Source of the DNA: Rhodospirillales bacterium
GTDB taxonomy: Bacteria > Pseudomonadota > Alphaproteobacteria > Rhodospirillales > Rhodospirillaceae
Direction: 5' to 3'
Assembly (NCBI GenBank): GCA_028281845.1
Contig: JANQJD010000014.1
Span: 1 to 64,000 of the forward strand
DNA length: 64,000 nucleotides
A model generated the notes under the pieces. That model had not been told where the DNA came from. It saw only the letters and a program-made list of their open reading frames with translations, and searched no databases. A program made the translations under genes and the position numbers. Each line of letters starts with the position of its first letter. Within the stretch, counting starts at the first letter, position 1. This document shows, piece after piece, positions 28,910 through 38,947 of this stretch.

Positions 28910-31900
28910 CTACAGAATTCTGTCTCCAGAAAAATCGAACCCAGATTTTTCTCTGGGATCAGGATGACAGCCGCAGAATCTGAAGAGATTACGTAGAAAA
29001 CTTGGAAGAAATGCAACTAATGGATTAAACATTACAGATGGATGATTCAAATGACCACTGGCCGTATATGTTACAGAAAATAAACCACATTTCTTAATAT
29101 CATAATCAGTATGACTTAATTTTTTTCTAAAAATACTTTCAAATAAAAAAACAGGAATAATTGTACCACATATTTGTATTTTTTTATCTATTAAGGCTAA
29201 CATACCAGTAGCAGTCAAACCCAATGATGGGCCTGCAGAATAAAAGTGTGCTATTGTAAAAATACTTTTGTAAATAACGAAATCCATATCAAGTTTTGTG
29301 AAACGCATACCATCGCCAGTCAGAGCTTCAAGGATACCAGTCAGGGCGGCCATTGTGAGGACTCGAGCGAGTAAGGGTATGTTGAGCAGGCGATACTCGT
29401 CTACCTGCATGGTCCCGCGTGTTTCAAAACCGTCAATGACAGCATTCACACGCATTCTACCTCCGTGCATCTTCTCAAAAAGATCAAAGACTTGCAGGAC
29501 AACACCAGCATTCTCGCTTGTGACCGTGACGACCTGTGCTGGCGACACGGCGTTATCCATATCCATATCCATGGATGTGAAACTGATATTCACTGTGTCC
29601 TTGAGGCCAAAAAACGCATCAAGACTGGAGTAACGCCAAAGACCTCCTTGCTGGAGCGCTTTTATTTTAGCATTTTTTAAAGAATATTTCTGTCCTCCCC
29701 ATAATCGAGCAACCTTGATATCTAAAAAAATATTATGTATTATCTTCAATAAGTAATGAAAATTATTTTTTTTTTGATGAGAATCTTTATGAAAAAAAGT
29801 GTTCAGCATTGGGTTGAGGTCCAATGCTGGTCCAGTCAGCTGCAGGATTAAACCGCCAGTTAGAGTCGGGACTAGGACTCCACTCAATTCAGTGCGGCCG
29901 AGTTGAATGTTATCCAAGATAAGTCTTTCTAGCCGTCCTGCTCGCGTGAAGGCAACGGAACCGCCCAGCGTGGCTTCACGCGTCTCCATTGTGAAGCGTG
30001 GGATAGCGTACAGCATTGTTGCAGAACGTGGAAAACGCACAGTCATCGTCGCTCGGCCTGGCTGGCTAGAGATCTTACGCCAGCCAATACTGGATTCTAT
30101 CTCCGCTGCAGAAAAATCAGTTTCGACTACCGCCGTGCCCAGACCGTCAAAGCCTACACTGGCAACAAGATTCGTTTGTACTGGCCCGTTCATGTGAGGC
30201 GGTAATCCCACCCTATCACCCAGAAGAACTCCCCGCTGTGCATTATCAAAACAGCTATGTGCAATATAGCGGCTGCGAATCGTAAGACGAGAAGTCAGGC
30301 GATTCTTGAAAAATTCCTCCCACTCAAGCCGAACAAACGTACCGGCAAAAGAAGATCGACCAGCAATGTATAATTTTTGAGTATCAAAATTTAGTATAAA
30401 ATTTCCCTTATTGAAATAATACGGAACGATATTTAAAACTGTATTATTTAGACTAATTTGAGATTTAATTTTAATCTTTTCTAGAGGAAGGTTTTTTTCC
30501 ACAGGAAACGCTAGGGCAAGCTTAGCGCGGGCCAGACCGCTCTTTTTCACGGACTGCAGGAAGACCAGAGCTGTGGCCGCCTCTCTTCCTAAAGAGGCAC
30601 TGCCGTGAACAAGCTGCAAGACAGCGTCTACGGAACTCACGAAAGTAAGCTCTATAAGACAGAACTGATTTTCCTTTTGGAGACCCATGATCATCATGTC
30701 GGCGTCTGTAAGACGCAGATCCTGAATATTCCCACTCTCAGACCGCATCTCTAGCCAGTCAGGATGAAAGGTAACAGTGGCATTAATATGTCGTATCGGA
30801 GGCATCACATGAAGATAATGAATCGTAACATCGCGGATTGTCATTCTGCTGTGCAAGTGCTCTGCTGTCAGTTCTTTCAGGGATGCACCGCCAAGAGTCG
30901 CCGAAAAGCGAAATTGCTCAATTGTGCCATTGTGTAAGTTGGTGACTGTCCAGTGCCGTGGACTGGGTGCCACTCTGCTAGGCCAGCAGCGCATGAGGTC
31001 GTCTACAGACAGTCCTTTTAAAGTAATCTCAGTGGCAGCGGCTAAAGTGTGATCAGGGAGGGGCCTTAGCACAAGGGACAGTAGTCCCAACGAGCGTGTC
31101 AATGCCAAAAAAGGGGACGGATTCCTGTCAATCTCTTGTCCCCTATGCCGCTGAGCAAGATGAGTCTTGTGGGGGGCACTCTCAATATTACTACCAGAAT
31201 GTTTCCATACGAGATATGCAACCAATAAAAAACTTTTGCTCCCGAGAGAGAAAGCAGCCTTGTCAATCATCAAGCTGTGAAAATCAGAGCTAATCGTCCC
31301 TTTCAGAGAAAAACTGCGAACAGCATAGCGTGTGACAGAGAAAGGAAAGAGTGTCAGGACACCCATATTGCTAGTAATAAAAAATTTTAAATTGTGCAAT
31401 CGATAATTAGCATCAAGCTGAGCGGACAGCGTGCCAGCAACGGGTAGATCGATGTAAAAAGTTTGTGCTTTTAATAATAAAGGCACGGTGCTTGGACGCA
31501 TATTAGCAACGGTGAGTGTGAGGGAGAGCCACTGTTCGCACGTCGCCTGATGTCCAGTGAGCATAACAGGAATCGGCTCATCCCCTGTTTGCACTAGCAA
31601 TTGACCGTCAATACCGATACCATCAGGGTCATGGGTCCACTCAAGATCAACGTCATGAGCAGTCCATGTGAGGCCGAGGACCTGATCATCGAGCGTTACG
31701 GAACTGTCTGTAAAGCTAATCCTTTCAATGTGGCTTCCTGTGGGAAGACATGGAGCTAATATTCTCTCTAGAAAATTCTTTATACTGATATTGGTAGTCA
31801 CAGCATTCCTACGCATATTGATTAGCGGGCCCTGCCCTTCTCCTTTCACACCTTCTACAGCAGAAAAAAATCCAAGAAACTTCTCTGGCGTACGGCATAG

Positions 31901-32320
31901 GTACAGGTGGCTGTTCAAAACCTTGACAGCGTACGGCGTGACAATTCCTCGACTCAGGGTTTGCATGCGGAAGGAAAATAACAATGAGGGGGAGAGAGCA
32001 ACGGTCTGACCATTCCTTGTCTTCATCCTAAGACTGACTTGGAGATCAAGAGTGTGCTTTTCGTGAACCCATTGTACGGTAGTATGGCTGAGCGTGAAGA
32101 GATATGGCCCGTTTTCCGTGTTTAAGAAACTTTGAATATAAGGAGTGAGTAGATCGAGCGGCACAGGAGCGAAGGAGACTCGCAAAAAAATTAGCAACGC
32201 GCCAGAGGTTAGTATTGCGCTACCTAGCAGCATAGTCCGGAAGAAGTATTTCAGTGCTCTCTGCACTGCCCCTCCTGAACCCCAATTGATTTTCTTGCCA
32301 TGTATAGAGTCTCCGTGCAA
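28910..32320 (-). CDS. AsmA-like/DUF3971-type large envelope protein
   Basis: The product is up to 1136 residues, with a single N-terminal membrane span (FFRTMLLGSAILTSGALLIFLRV) and a long beta-rich body. The C-terminus, LLNIPLLARVLTMAALTGIL then GPSLGLTATGMLALIDKKIQICGTIIPV, is typical of AsmA/YhdP-like proteins, which are thought to move phospholipids across the periplasm. The start is uncertain: TTG at 32320, GTG at 32266 (next to AGGAGGGG) or ATG at 32233. The last about 25 residues read through a hairpin and look like acquired tail. It is divergent from glnE. Confidence 0.75.
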   Translation of the reverse strand: MHGDSIHGKKINWGSGGAVQRALKYFFRTMLLGSAILTSGALLIFLRVSFAPVPLDLLTPYIQSFLNTENGPYLFTLSHTTVQWVHEKHTLDLQVSLRMKTRNGQTVALSPSLLFSFRMQTLSRGIVTPYAVKVLNSHLYLCRTPEKFLGFFSAVEGVKGEGQGPLINMRRNAVTTNISIKNFLERILAPCLPTGSHIERISFTDSSVTLDDQVLGLTWTAHDVDLEWTHDPDGIGIDGQLLVQTGDEPIPVMLTGHQATCEQWLSLTLTVANMRPSTVPLLLKAQTFYIDLPVAGTLSAQLDANYRLHNLKFFITSNMGVLTLFPFSVTRYAVRSFSLKGTISSDFHSLMIDKAAFSLGSKSFLLVAYLVWKHSGSNIESAPHKTHLAQRHRGQEIDRNPSPFLALTRSLGLLSLVLRPLPDHTLAAATEITLKGLSVDDLMRCWPSRVAPSPRHWTVTNLHNGTIEQFRFSATLGGASLKELTAEHLHSRMTIRDVTIHYLHVMPPIRHINATVTFHPDWLEMRSESGNIQDLRLTDADMMIMGLQKENQFCLIELTFVSSVDAVLQLVHGSASLGREAATALVFLQSVKKSGLARAKLALAFPVEKNLPLEKIKIKSQISLNNTVLNIVPYYFNKGNFILNFDTQKLYIAGRSSFAGTFVRLEWEEFFKNRLTSRLTIRSRYIAHSCFDNAQRGVLLGDRVGLPPHMNGPVQTNLVASVGFDGLGTAVVETDFSAAEIESSIGWRKISSQPGRATMTVRFPRSATMLYAIPRFTMETREATLGGSVAFTRAGRLERLILDNIQLGRTELSGVLVPTLTGGLILQLTGPALDLNPMLNTFFHKDSHQKKNNFHYLLKIIHNIFLDIKVARLWGGQKYSLKNAKIKALQQGGLWRYSSLDAFFGLKDTVNISFTSMDMDMDNAVSPAQVVTVTSENAGVVLQVFDLFEKMHGGRMRVNAVIDGFETRGTMQVDEYRLLNIPLLARVLTMAALTGILEALTGDGMRFTKLDMDFVIYKSIFTIAHFYSAGPSLGLTATGMLALIDKKIQICGTIIPVFLFESIFRKKLSHTDYDIKKCGLFSVTYTASGHLNHPSVMFNPLVAFLPSFLRNLFRFCGCHPDPREKSGFDFSGDRIL
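28926..28956 (-). terminator. Hairpin at the 3' end of the AsmA-like gene
   Basis: CCAGAAAAATC pairs with GATTTTTCTCTGG (one bulge) around a 7-base loop, an 11-bp stem containing A and T tracts that could act in either direction. It lies inside the last codons of the reading frame rather than after it. Confidence 0.5.
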
Positions 32321-32393
32321 ATTTTTTACTGATATGCATGTTTTTAATTGTCAATTTTCTATATTTCAGCACGAGGAGAGAGTTCTTTTTCTA

Positions 32394-35300
32394 ATGCACC
32401 CTCTGACTTTTCCATTTGAAAATCAGACTTCATTGCCTAAACCCGCTGATCCCAGTCTTTGTCGTTTGGGGATGGAGAGATGGTTTCATCTCGCTCTTAA
32501 CCTGACTGATTCCTCCCTCGGCAACTTTATGCTGGCAATCGCTGAACATCCTCTTGGTCATCGCCTATTGAAGGCAGTGTTTGGTAATAGTCCCTTTCTG
32601 AGCACTTGTCTGCTACGTGAACCGCATGTGCTGCAAATGATGCTCACCGTTGGAGCTGATCAGACTCTGGCCCGGTTAATTGCCACCCTCAGAGGCAGTG
32701 TGGACAAGGAAACAGATACAGGTCGGCTCATGAAAGAACTGCGTGTCGCTAAAAGACAGGCGGCTCTGTTGATTGGTCTCTCTGACATTGCAGAACTGTG
32801 GTCACTTAGCACGGTGACCTCTGCCCTTTCACTCCTAGCCGAGACAGTGACCACCCTTGCAGTTCGCCATCTGCTGCGACAGTTGGCAATGACGGGTGAG
32901 ATCGCACTTGCCCATCCAGAAGATCCAGAACAGGATTCAGGATATGTTGTACTGGGTATGGGAAAATGTGGTGCTCAAGAACTAAACTATTCGTCGGATA
33001 TTGACTTGATTGTCCTGTATGACGAAGAAAAAGAAAATTACACCGGCCGGCGTAGTTTGCGTGAATGTTTTATTCGTCTAACTCGCAATTTGGTGCGTAT
33101 CCTCAGTGAGCGTACTGCGGATGGCTATGTCTTTCGCACTGACCTCAGACTCAGACCAGACCCAGCCTCGACTGCCATTGCCGTCTCCATAGCGGCTGCT
33201 GAACTCTACTATGAAAGCTTTGGCCAAAATTGGGAGCGGGCAGCGATGGCAAAAGCACGCTGCATTGCTGGGGATAGAGCGACAGGTACGGCTTTTCTGA
33301 AAACTTTGAAACCTTTCATATGGCGCAGATCCTTGGACTTCGCCGCTATTCAGGATATCCATTCTATCAAGCGTCAGATTCATGCCTATAAAGGTGGTAA
33401 TTGCATTACAATACTTGGTCACGATATTAAAAGAGGTCGGGGAGGAATACGAGAAATAGAATTATTTACACAAATACAACAACTTATTTGGGGTGGAAGA
33501 GAGCCAAATACTCGTGTTTCAAAAACAAATGAAGCAATACTATCTTTAAAGATATCAGGACATGTAGAACAAAAAGTTGCAAATGAGATGATTTCATGCT
33601 ACCAATATCTACGTCGGCTAGAACATCGCTTGCAGATGGTGCACGACCAGCAGACGCAAACATTGCCACAAGAACAGGAAAAACTCGACCATATTGCTAT
33701 CTTCATGGGTGCCTCTTCGACAGACTCCTTTGTTGCGACACTCCAAAAAGTTTTGGAGACAGTGGAACGCCATTATGCTAACTTGTTTGAGGAGGCGCCC
33801 GATCTGAGTACGAATGGTAATTTAGTCTTCACAGGGGCCGAGGACGATCCGAGCACGCTAGAAACTCTTTGGAGTCTGGGATTTACAAATCCTGCGGGTG
33901 TTTCTGCTACAGTGCGCAGCTGGCACCATGGTCGCTATCGTGCCGTCCGCACAAGCCGTCATCGTGAGCTCTTAACAGAGTTAATGCCAACTCTTCTCAC
34001 AGCATTAGCACGCACAGCTCACCCAGATCTCGCTTGCATAAAATTTGATGAATTTTTACGTCATCTTCCAGACGGAGCACAGATTTTCTCGTTGTTCCAC
34101 GCAAATCCCCACCTTTTGGACTTAGTAACTGAGATACTAGGTGACGTTCCAATATTAGCGGAGAGGTTGAGTAGGACACCCGCGCTTCTGGACGCAATGC
34201 TGACGCCAGGGTTTCTCGATCCCTTTCCTGGTCTCACCAGTCTGATGGCGGAGCTGGACGGGCAATTAGCGGAAGTTGAGGGCGATTATGAGGCTACGCT
34301 TGACACGGTACGTTATTGGGCTAATGACCGTCGTTTCCAGATAGGGGTTCAGATTCTGCTTAATCTAACGCATCCCTATGAAGCCTGTCGGGCTCTGACA
34401 ATGATTGCTGATACCGCCTTGGGAAAACTCTGTCCACGGGTGGAACGGGAATTTGCCCGTTTGCACGGCTGTGTTCCTGGCGGTGAATTCGCTATCATTG
34501 CCATGGGAAAGATGGGTGGTCATGAGATGACAGTCCGCAGTGACCTTGATCTGATCCTAGTGTACGATGTCCCAGAAAATATAGAATCCTCTACGGGTCC
34601 TAAAGTTTTACAATCTATGGTATTTTATACGCGGATCACCCAGCGTTTTATCAATGCTATCACCGCTATGACAAAGTGCGGCCGTTTATACGAAGTGGAT
34701 ATGCGTCTCAGGCCCTCTGGTAACAAGGGTCCACTAGCAGTCAGTCTACAAGCTTTCGAGAAGTATCAGGCAGAGGCAGCATGGACATGGGAGCATATGG
34801 CATTGACGAGGGCACGCCTCGTTTATGGCCCCCCCACGCTTGTCTCCCGTTTACAGCGCGTGATTCGTCAGACCTTGTTAAGGCCGCGAGATCCGGACAA
34901 GCTAGTGCTTGACGTGGCTGACATGCGAGAGCGGTTGGCGCGTGAAAAAAAAGCTCAATCTTTTTGGGTCGTCAAACATGTCCGTGGCGGCCTTGTGGAT
35001 ATAGAGTTCATCGCTCAGTACCTGCAGCTTCGGCATGCACCTGTGCATCCTCAGATCCTGTCACCCAACACCACAAGGGCATTGCAGCGAATACAGGAGA
35101 CCGGCCTGCTCAAACCAGTGGACGTGCGTGCTCTTTTAGAGGCGCATGTGTTCTGGATGGCTTTGCATGGACTGCTCCGCCAGAGCATTGAGGGTGTTTT
35201 AGACGAGCATGCTCCGCCTGGCCTTAAGGCCAAGCTGTGCCGAGTCTGTGAAACTGACAATTTCGAAGATCTAGAAAGACGGATGGCAATACACGCCACA

Positions 35301-35414
35301 CGCGTTCATGAGGTATTTAAAAAACTGATTGAAATTCCCGCCTGTCGCTCGCGAGAACGCGTTGCTCTTTCCGGGATGGGAGAAACGCTGCAAGGCGGCC
35401 AGCTCATAGGGTAG
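32394..35414 (+). CDS. glnE: Bifunctional glutamine synthetase adenylyltransferase/deadenylase
   Basis: The product of about 1006 residues adds and removes AMP on glutamine synthetase under PII control. Both nucleotidyltransferase domains are complete: N-terminal GKCGAQELNYSSDIDLIVLYD (about 205) and C-terminal GKMGGHEMTVRSDLDLILVYD (about 705), each followed by RLRP (DLRLRPDP and DMRLRPSG). The frame is open far upstream over the divergent gene; the ATG at 32394 follows GAGGAGAG, somewhat distant, and gives a normal length. Together with gltBD it indicates regulated ammonium assimilation. An AT-rich patch (about 33385-33600) lies within the gene. Confidence 0.95.
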   Translation: MHPLTFPFENQTSLPKPADPSLCRLGMERWFHLALNLTDSSLGNFMLAIAEHPLGHRLLKAVFGNSPFLSTCLLREPHVLQMMLTVGADQTLARLIATLRGSVDKETDTGRLMKELRVAKRQAALLIGLSDIAELWSLSTVTSALSLLAETVTTLAVRHLLRQLAMTGEIALAHPEDPEQDSGYVVLGMGKCGAQELNYSSDIDLIVLYDEEKENYTGRRSLRECFIRLTRNLVRILSERTADGYVFRTDLRLRPDPASTAIAVSIAAAELYYESFGQNWERAAMAKARCIAGDRATGTAFLKTLKPFIWRRSLDFAAIQDIHSIKRQIHAYKGGNCITILGHDIKRGRGGIREIELFTQIQQLIWGGREPNTRVSKTNEAILSLKISGHVEQKVANEMISCYQYLRRLEHRLQMVHDQQTQTLPQEQEKLDHIAIFMGASSTDSFVATLQKVLETVERHYANLFEEAPDLSTNGNLVFTGAEDDPSTLETLWSLGFTNPAGVSATVRSWHHGRYRAVRTSRHRELLTELMPTLLTALARTAHPDLACIKFDEFLRHLPDGAQIFSLFHANPHLLDLVTEILGDVPILAERLSRTPALLDAMLTPGFLDPFPGLTSLMAELDGQLAEVEGDYEATLDTVRYWANDRRFQIGVQILLNLTHPYEACRALTMIADTALGKLCPRVEREFARLHGCVPGGEFAIIAMGKMGGHEMTVRSDLDLILVYDVPENIESSTGPKVLQSMVFYTRITQRFINAITAMTKCGRLYEVDMRLRPSGNKGPLAVSLQAFEKYQAEAAWTWEHMALTRARLVYGPPTLVSRLQRVIRQTLLRPRDPDKLVLDVADMRERLAREKKAQSFWVVKHVRGGLVDIEFIAQYLQLRHAPVHPQILSPNTTRALQRIQETGLLKPVDVRALLEAHVFWMALHGLLRQSIEGVLDEHAPPGLKAKLCRVCETDNFEDLERRMAIHATRVHEVFKKLIEIPACRSRERVALSGMGETLQGGQLIG

Positions 35415-35546
35415 TCTCATGATCACAAGACCATTACCTGCATCCCTCTGTCTTATGTCTTATGTCTTGGGGAGTGGCGCATCTCACTCTCTGCCACGCC
35501 ACGGTATCCCCATTGGGTTTTTCTTTCTATCTCTTAGGGTGTCCTG

Positions 35547-37028
35547 ATGATGAAAAGTAGGAAGATTCACGACAATGAGATCATTCGTCAAGCCTCTGAC
35601 AATGATTCAGCTCACAATGCCTCACCACCCCATAATGAGGAAGCTGAACAGGCTATACTAGGGGCTATCCTCGTTAATAATCGCAATTACGAAAAAGTCT
35701 CTGAATTTCTTCAACCAGAGCATTTTTCAAAAAGAGTACACAGGCGTATCTATGCCCTCTGTCGTCAGTTAATCACTCAGGACATGCAAGCTGATCCGAT
35801 TACACTGCGGACCTATTTAGAGCAGGACGGGAGTCTTGCCGAAGTTGGCGGCCCTGCTTACCTCATAGCACTGGCTCGGCCTGTCGTAGGGATCATTGAC
35901 GTCTTCCATTACGGCCGTATGATCTATGACCTTTCATTGCGCAGACACCTCATTTCTCTCGGTGAGGAAATGGTTAATAGCGCCCGGGCTCCAGAAGTAG
36001 AGACCAGTGCCTTACAGCAGATTGAAGCTGCCGAACATCAACTCTATGAGATAGCTACCACAGGTACATCAGACGGTGGGCTGAAGAGTTTTTCTACAGC
36101 GCTCATCGCTGCTATTCAGATGGCGGAAAAAGCTTACAAACGTGATGGCCGCCTGTCTGGCATTACCACGGGTTTCACAGCTCTTGACCGTAAGCTAGGT
36201 GGTCTACATCCATCAGATCTCATCATCATTGCTGCTCGTCCTGCCATGGGAAAAACAGCACTTGCGACTAGTCTCGCTTTTAACACCGCTTCTGAACGTG
36301 TGAGGCATGGACAGGCATACGGTGCTCTTGTTGCATTCTTCTCCCTGGAGATGTCATCTGACCAGCTGGGGACGCGTGTTCTCTCCACAACAACACATAT
36401 CTCGTCCCATAGGATGCGTACTGGGGCTTTGAGTGCAAGCGAGTTCCATACTCTAGCCCAGGCTGCCCCAAAACTGGAGGGCTTGCCTCTTTTCATTGAC
36501 GACACTCCAGGATTGACAGTCAGTGCAATCCGCACCCGTGCACGTCGCTTAAAAAGACAAAGGGGACTGGACCTGATAATCATCGACTATCTACAACTTA
36601 TTCCTCCTGGTCGTCGACCAGAGAATCGTGTTCAGGAGTTATCCGAAATCACCCGCAGTCTCAAGATTCTTGCTAAGGAATTAAAGGTGCCAGTTGTAGC
36701 ACTATCACAACTCTCCCGTACTGTTGAAAGCCGTGAGGACAAACGGCCACTTTTATCAGATCTACGCGAATCTGGTTCAATAGAACAAGATGCCGATGTT
36801 GTGATGTTCATCTTCCGCGACGAGTATTATCTCGAAAGAGCGAGACCCTCCTTGCATGTAGGGGAAAGTAACGAAAAACACGCTGCTCGTATTATGCAAT
36901 GGCAAGAGCAATGCGACAAGATGCGCAACAGAGCAGAGATTATCGTTGCAAAACAACGTCACGGTCCGACAGGCACGCTTGAACTGTACTTCAATGGTGA
37001 ATTCACAGAATTCCGTGATCTCGAGTAA
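35547..37028 (+). CDS. dnaB: Replicative DNA helicase
   Basis: The 493-residue helicase has the N-terminal DnaB domain (PPHNEEAEQAILGAILVNN), a linker and the RecA-like motor. Walker A is ARPAMGKTALATS, Walker B is LIIIDYLQLI, and LSQLSRTVESREDKRPLLSDLRESGSIEQDADVV is the H3/H4 region. It has an extended C-terminus, normal for alphaproteobacteria. It starts at tandem ATGs (35547). In many bacteria alr follows; here a 350-bp gap with an alr-like relic follows instead. Confidence 0.96.
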   Translation: MMKSRKIHDNEIIRQASDNDSAHNASPPHNEEAEQAILGAILVNNRNYEKVSEFLQPEHFSKRVHRRIYALCRQLITQDMQADPITLRTYLEQDGSLAEVGGPAYLIALARPVVGIIDVFHYGRMIYDLSLRRHLISLGEEMVNSARAPEVETSALQQIEAAEHQLYEIATTGTSDGGLKSFSTALIAAIQMAEKAYKRDGRLSGITTGFTALDRKLGGLHPSDLIIIAARPAMGKTALATSLAFNTASERVRHGQAYGALVAFFSLEMSSDQLGTRVLSTTTHISSHRMRTGALSASEFHTLAQAAPKLEGLPLFIDDTPGLTVSAIRTRARRLKRQRGLDLIIIDYLQLIPPGRRPENRVQELSEITRSLKILAKELKVPVVALSQLSRTVESREDKRPLLSDLRESGSIEQDADVVMFIFRDEYYLERARPSLHVGESNEKHAARIMQWQEQCDKMRNRAEIIVAKQRHGPTGTLELYFNGEFTEFRDLE

Positions 37029-37082
37029 TGGATGGGGATATATAGTACAATAAATCGTAGTCTCTAGATCTACCGTATGGAC

Positions 37083-37378
37083 TCATATCGCTCTGTTGTT
37101 TGGAATGCAGCGGCCGCAGAGGGGACTCTGTAGAATGGGCGTTATGCCAACGTTACACGCACGTAGTCAAAAGAGAAGAGTGCCTCTGCTGGTCGGCACA
37201 GTCTCTATGAATCTCGCGTTATACTAGTTACAAAACGTGTATTGGACAGACGTGAGTAGATGGGATGGCACGATGAATGATTCAGCGATCAATGATTCAG
37301 CGATCATGGATGGTGAGATCTCTACGCGTGTTTTGCATGTATGCCGCGCGTGGCATGTTCCGGCCGGAAGGCGGTAGG
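37083..37378 (+). pseudogene. alr: Probable alanine racemase (alr) relic
   Basis: The gap between dnaB and mlaE holds fragments resembling the C-terminal half of Alr in shifted frames. SYRSVVWNAA (from 37086) resembles the VGYGATWRAA block. KRRVPLLVGTVSMNL (about 37171-37215) matches the conserved RRVPVVGRVSMDL, then meets a stop. GEISTRVLHVCRAW (about 37312-37353) resembles the YEILTRLGARY tail. Alr makes D-alanine for peptidoglycan. The dnaB-alr order is common, which supports the call. There are stops, frame changes and an inserted 15-bp duplication, so no enzyme is possible. Identity rests mainly on the VSM block. Confidence 0.5.
37276..37305. repeat. Perfect 15-bp tandem duplication
   Basis: AATGATTCAGCGATC occurs twice head to tail (37276-37290, 37291-37305) within the presumed alr relic. 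Confidence 0.95.
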
Positions 37379-37380
37379 GT

Positions 37381-38157
37381 GTGCTAGATTTTCTGTCCTT
37401 GATTGGACATGCCTTTCTGAATCTTCTCAGGCGCCTGGGTTTCCTCACCATATTCATTTTGTGGAGTCTGTCGCATTGTGTGCGTCCTCCATTTTATCCT
37501 CGTCTCCTAATACATCAAATGATAAATATAGGGTATTACTCTTTACCAGTAGTAGGTTTAACAGCGCTCTTCTCTGGTATGGTGTTGGCTCTTCAAAGCC
37601 ATACTGGATTCGCTCGTTTCTCAGCTGAGGAGGCTGTGGCTACGGTAGTGGTCATCTCTATCACGCGTGAACTCGGACCAGTGCTTGCTGGACTCATGGT
37701 CGCTGGACGTATTGGAGCATCCATGGCAGCAGAACTTGGAACGATGCGGGTGACAGAGCAGATTGACGTGTTTGTCACTCTCTCCACAAATCCGGCTAAG
37801 TATTTATTAGTACCGCGAATCCTCGCTGGTACACTGATGATGCCTTTCTTAGTTGTCATCAGTGATATTATCGGTGTACTTGGTGGCTATCTCGTTGGAA
37901 TTCACGAACTTGACTTTAACTCAGCAACATACATAAATCGTACATGGGAATTTCTTGAACCCCTTGATGTTGTTTTAGGCCTCGTGAAGGCAGCGGTGTT
38001 TGGTTTCATCATTGCATCAACAGGATGTTACCATGGGTACCACTCGCGGGGCGGGGCCCAAGGTGTTGGCGCAGCAACGACGCATGCCGTTGTCTCAGCT
38101 TCTATTTTGATTCTGACCTCTAACTACATCATCACTAAGCTGTTCTTTGCTGGATGA
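37381..38157 (+). CDS. mlaE: MlaE-family lipid ABC transporter permease
   Basis: The 258-residue integral membrane protein matches MlaE: ITRELGPVLAGLMVAGRIGASMAAELGTMRVTEQIDVF spans the conserved core, followed by several membrane spans. It works with MlaF, MlaD and partners to move phospholipids between the membranes and keep outer-membrane asymmetry. Start is GTG at 37381 behind AAGGCGGTAGGG. The mlaF gene overlaps or closely follows its 3' end. The MCE (MlaD-like) genes lie separately at 51-52 kb. Confidence 0.92.
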   Translation: MLDFLSLIGHAFLNLLRRLGFLTIFILWSLSHCVRPPFYPRLLIHQMINIGYYSLPVVGLTALFSGMVLALQSHTGFARFSAEEAVATVVVISITRELGPVLAGLMVAGRIGASMAAELGTMRVTEQIDVFVTLSTNPAKYLLVPRILAGTLMMPFLVVISDIIGVLGGYLVGIHELDFNSATYINRTWEFLEPLDVVLGLVKAAVFGFIIASTGCYHGYHSRGGAQGVGAATTHAVVSASILILTSNYIITKLFFAG

Positions 38158-38185
38158 TGAAACATTACGGAACTTCTCTACAGCT

Positions 38186-38947
38186 ATGATCCTGTCCAAA
38201 ATAGAACTCAGCGGTTTGCGGAAGACTTTTGGCGCCAAGACAGTGCTCAACGGAATTGATCTGCAGGTAAAGTCAGGGGAGTCAGTCGTGGTGATCGGCG
38301 GATCTGGTAGCGGCAAGTCTGTCATGCTCAAATGCTTACTAGGCCTGCTCTCTCCTGATAATGGTTCTATCAAGGTGGATGGAGAGGAAGTCATAGGACT
38401 CTCTCCCCGTAAGCGGGACAGGATCAACCGTAAGTTCGGTATGCTGTTTCAAAGTGCTGCTCTTTTCGATAGTCTCCCTGTATGGGAGAATATTGCCTTC
38501 GGACTCATCCAGGGACAGCGCATGAATTACGATCAAGGACGAGCAGTCGCCTTGGAGCGAATGGCTCAGGTGGGGCTTTCTGCGGATATCGCTGAGTTAC
38601 CGCCTGCAGAGCTCTCCGGAGGTATGCGCAAAAGGGTAGGACTGGCAAGAGCTATTGCTACGGCGCCAGAGATTATTCTTTTCGACGAGCCCACCACCGG
38701 TCTTGACCCCATCATGGCGGATATCATCAACAATCTCATTGTAAAATGCGTAAAGGAATTAGGTGCGACTACCCTGTCTATTACACATGACATGACATCT
38801 GCCCGCAAAATCGCGGACAGAATTGCTATGCTTTATAATGGAAAGTTAATATGGACAGGACCTGCCACCAGTATTAACTGTTCTGGCAATCCCTATGTAG
38901 ACCAATTCGTCCATGGTTGCGCTGATGGTCCTATTGCGATCCGATAG
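38186..38947 (+). CDS. mlaF: MlaF-family lipid ABC transporter ATPase
   Basis: The 253-residue ATPase has Walker A GGSGSGKSV, signature ELSGGMRKRVGLARA and Walker B IILFDEPTTGLDP, with SITHDM as switch histidine. GMRKR is characteristic of the Mla/Ttg2 family. The frame is open from a TTG at 38147 overlapping mlaE, but the ATG at 38186 gives the standard N-terminus. Its last 17 bases overlap the 3' end of the convergent pmtA gene. Confidence 0.92.
   Translation: MILSKIELSGLRKTFGAKTVLNGIDLQVKSGESVVVIGGSGSGKSVMLKCLLGLLSPDNGSIKVDGEEVIGLSPRKRDRINRKFGMLFQSAALFDSLPVWENIAFGLIQGQRMNYDQGRAVALERMAQVGLSADIAELPPAELSGGMRKRVGLARAIATAPEIILFDEPTTGLDPIMADIINNLIVKCVKELGATTLSITHDMTSARKIADRIAMLYNGKLIWTGPATSINCSGNPYVDQFVHGCADGPIAIR

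Noticed and set aside
28795..29016. Long N-terminal extension of zapE
   Set aside because: It overlaps the hairpin and end of the AsmA-like gene; the ATG at 28794 has a ribosome site and gives the family length.
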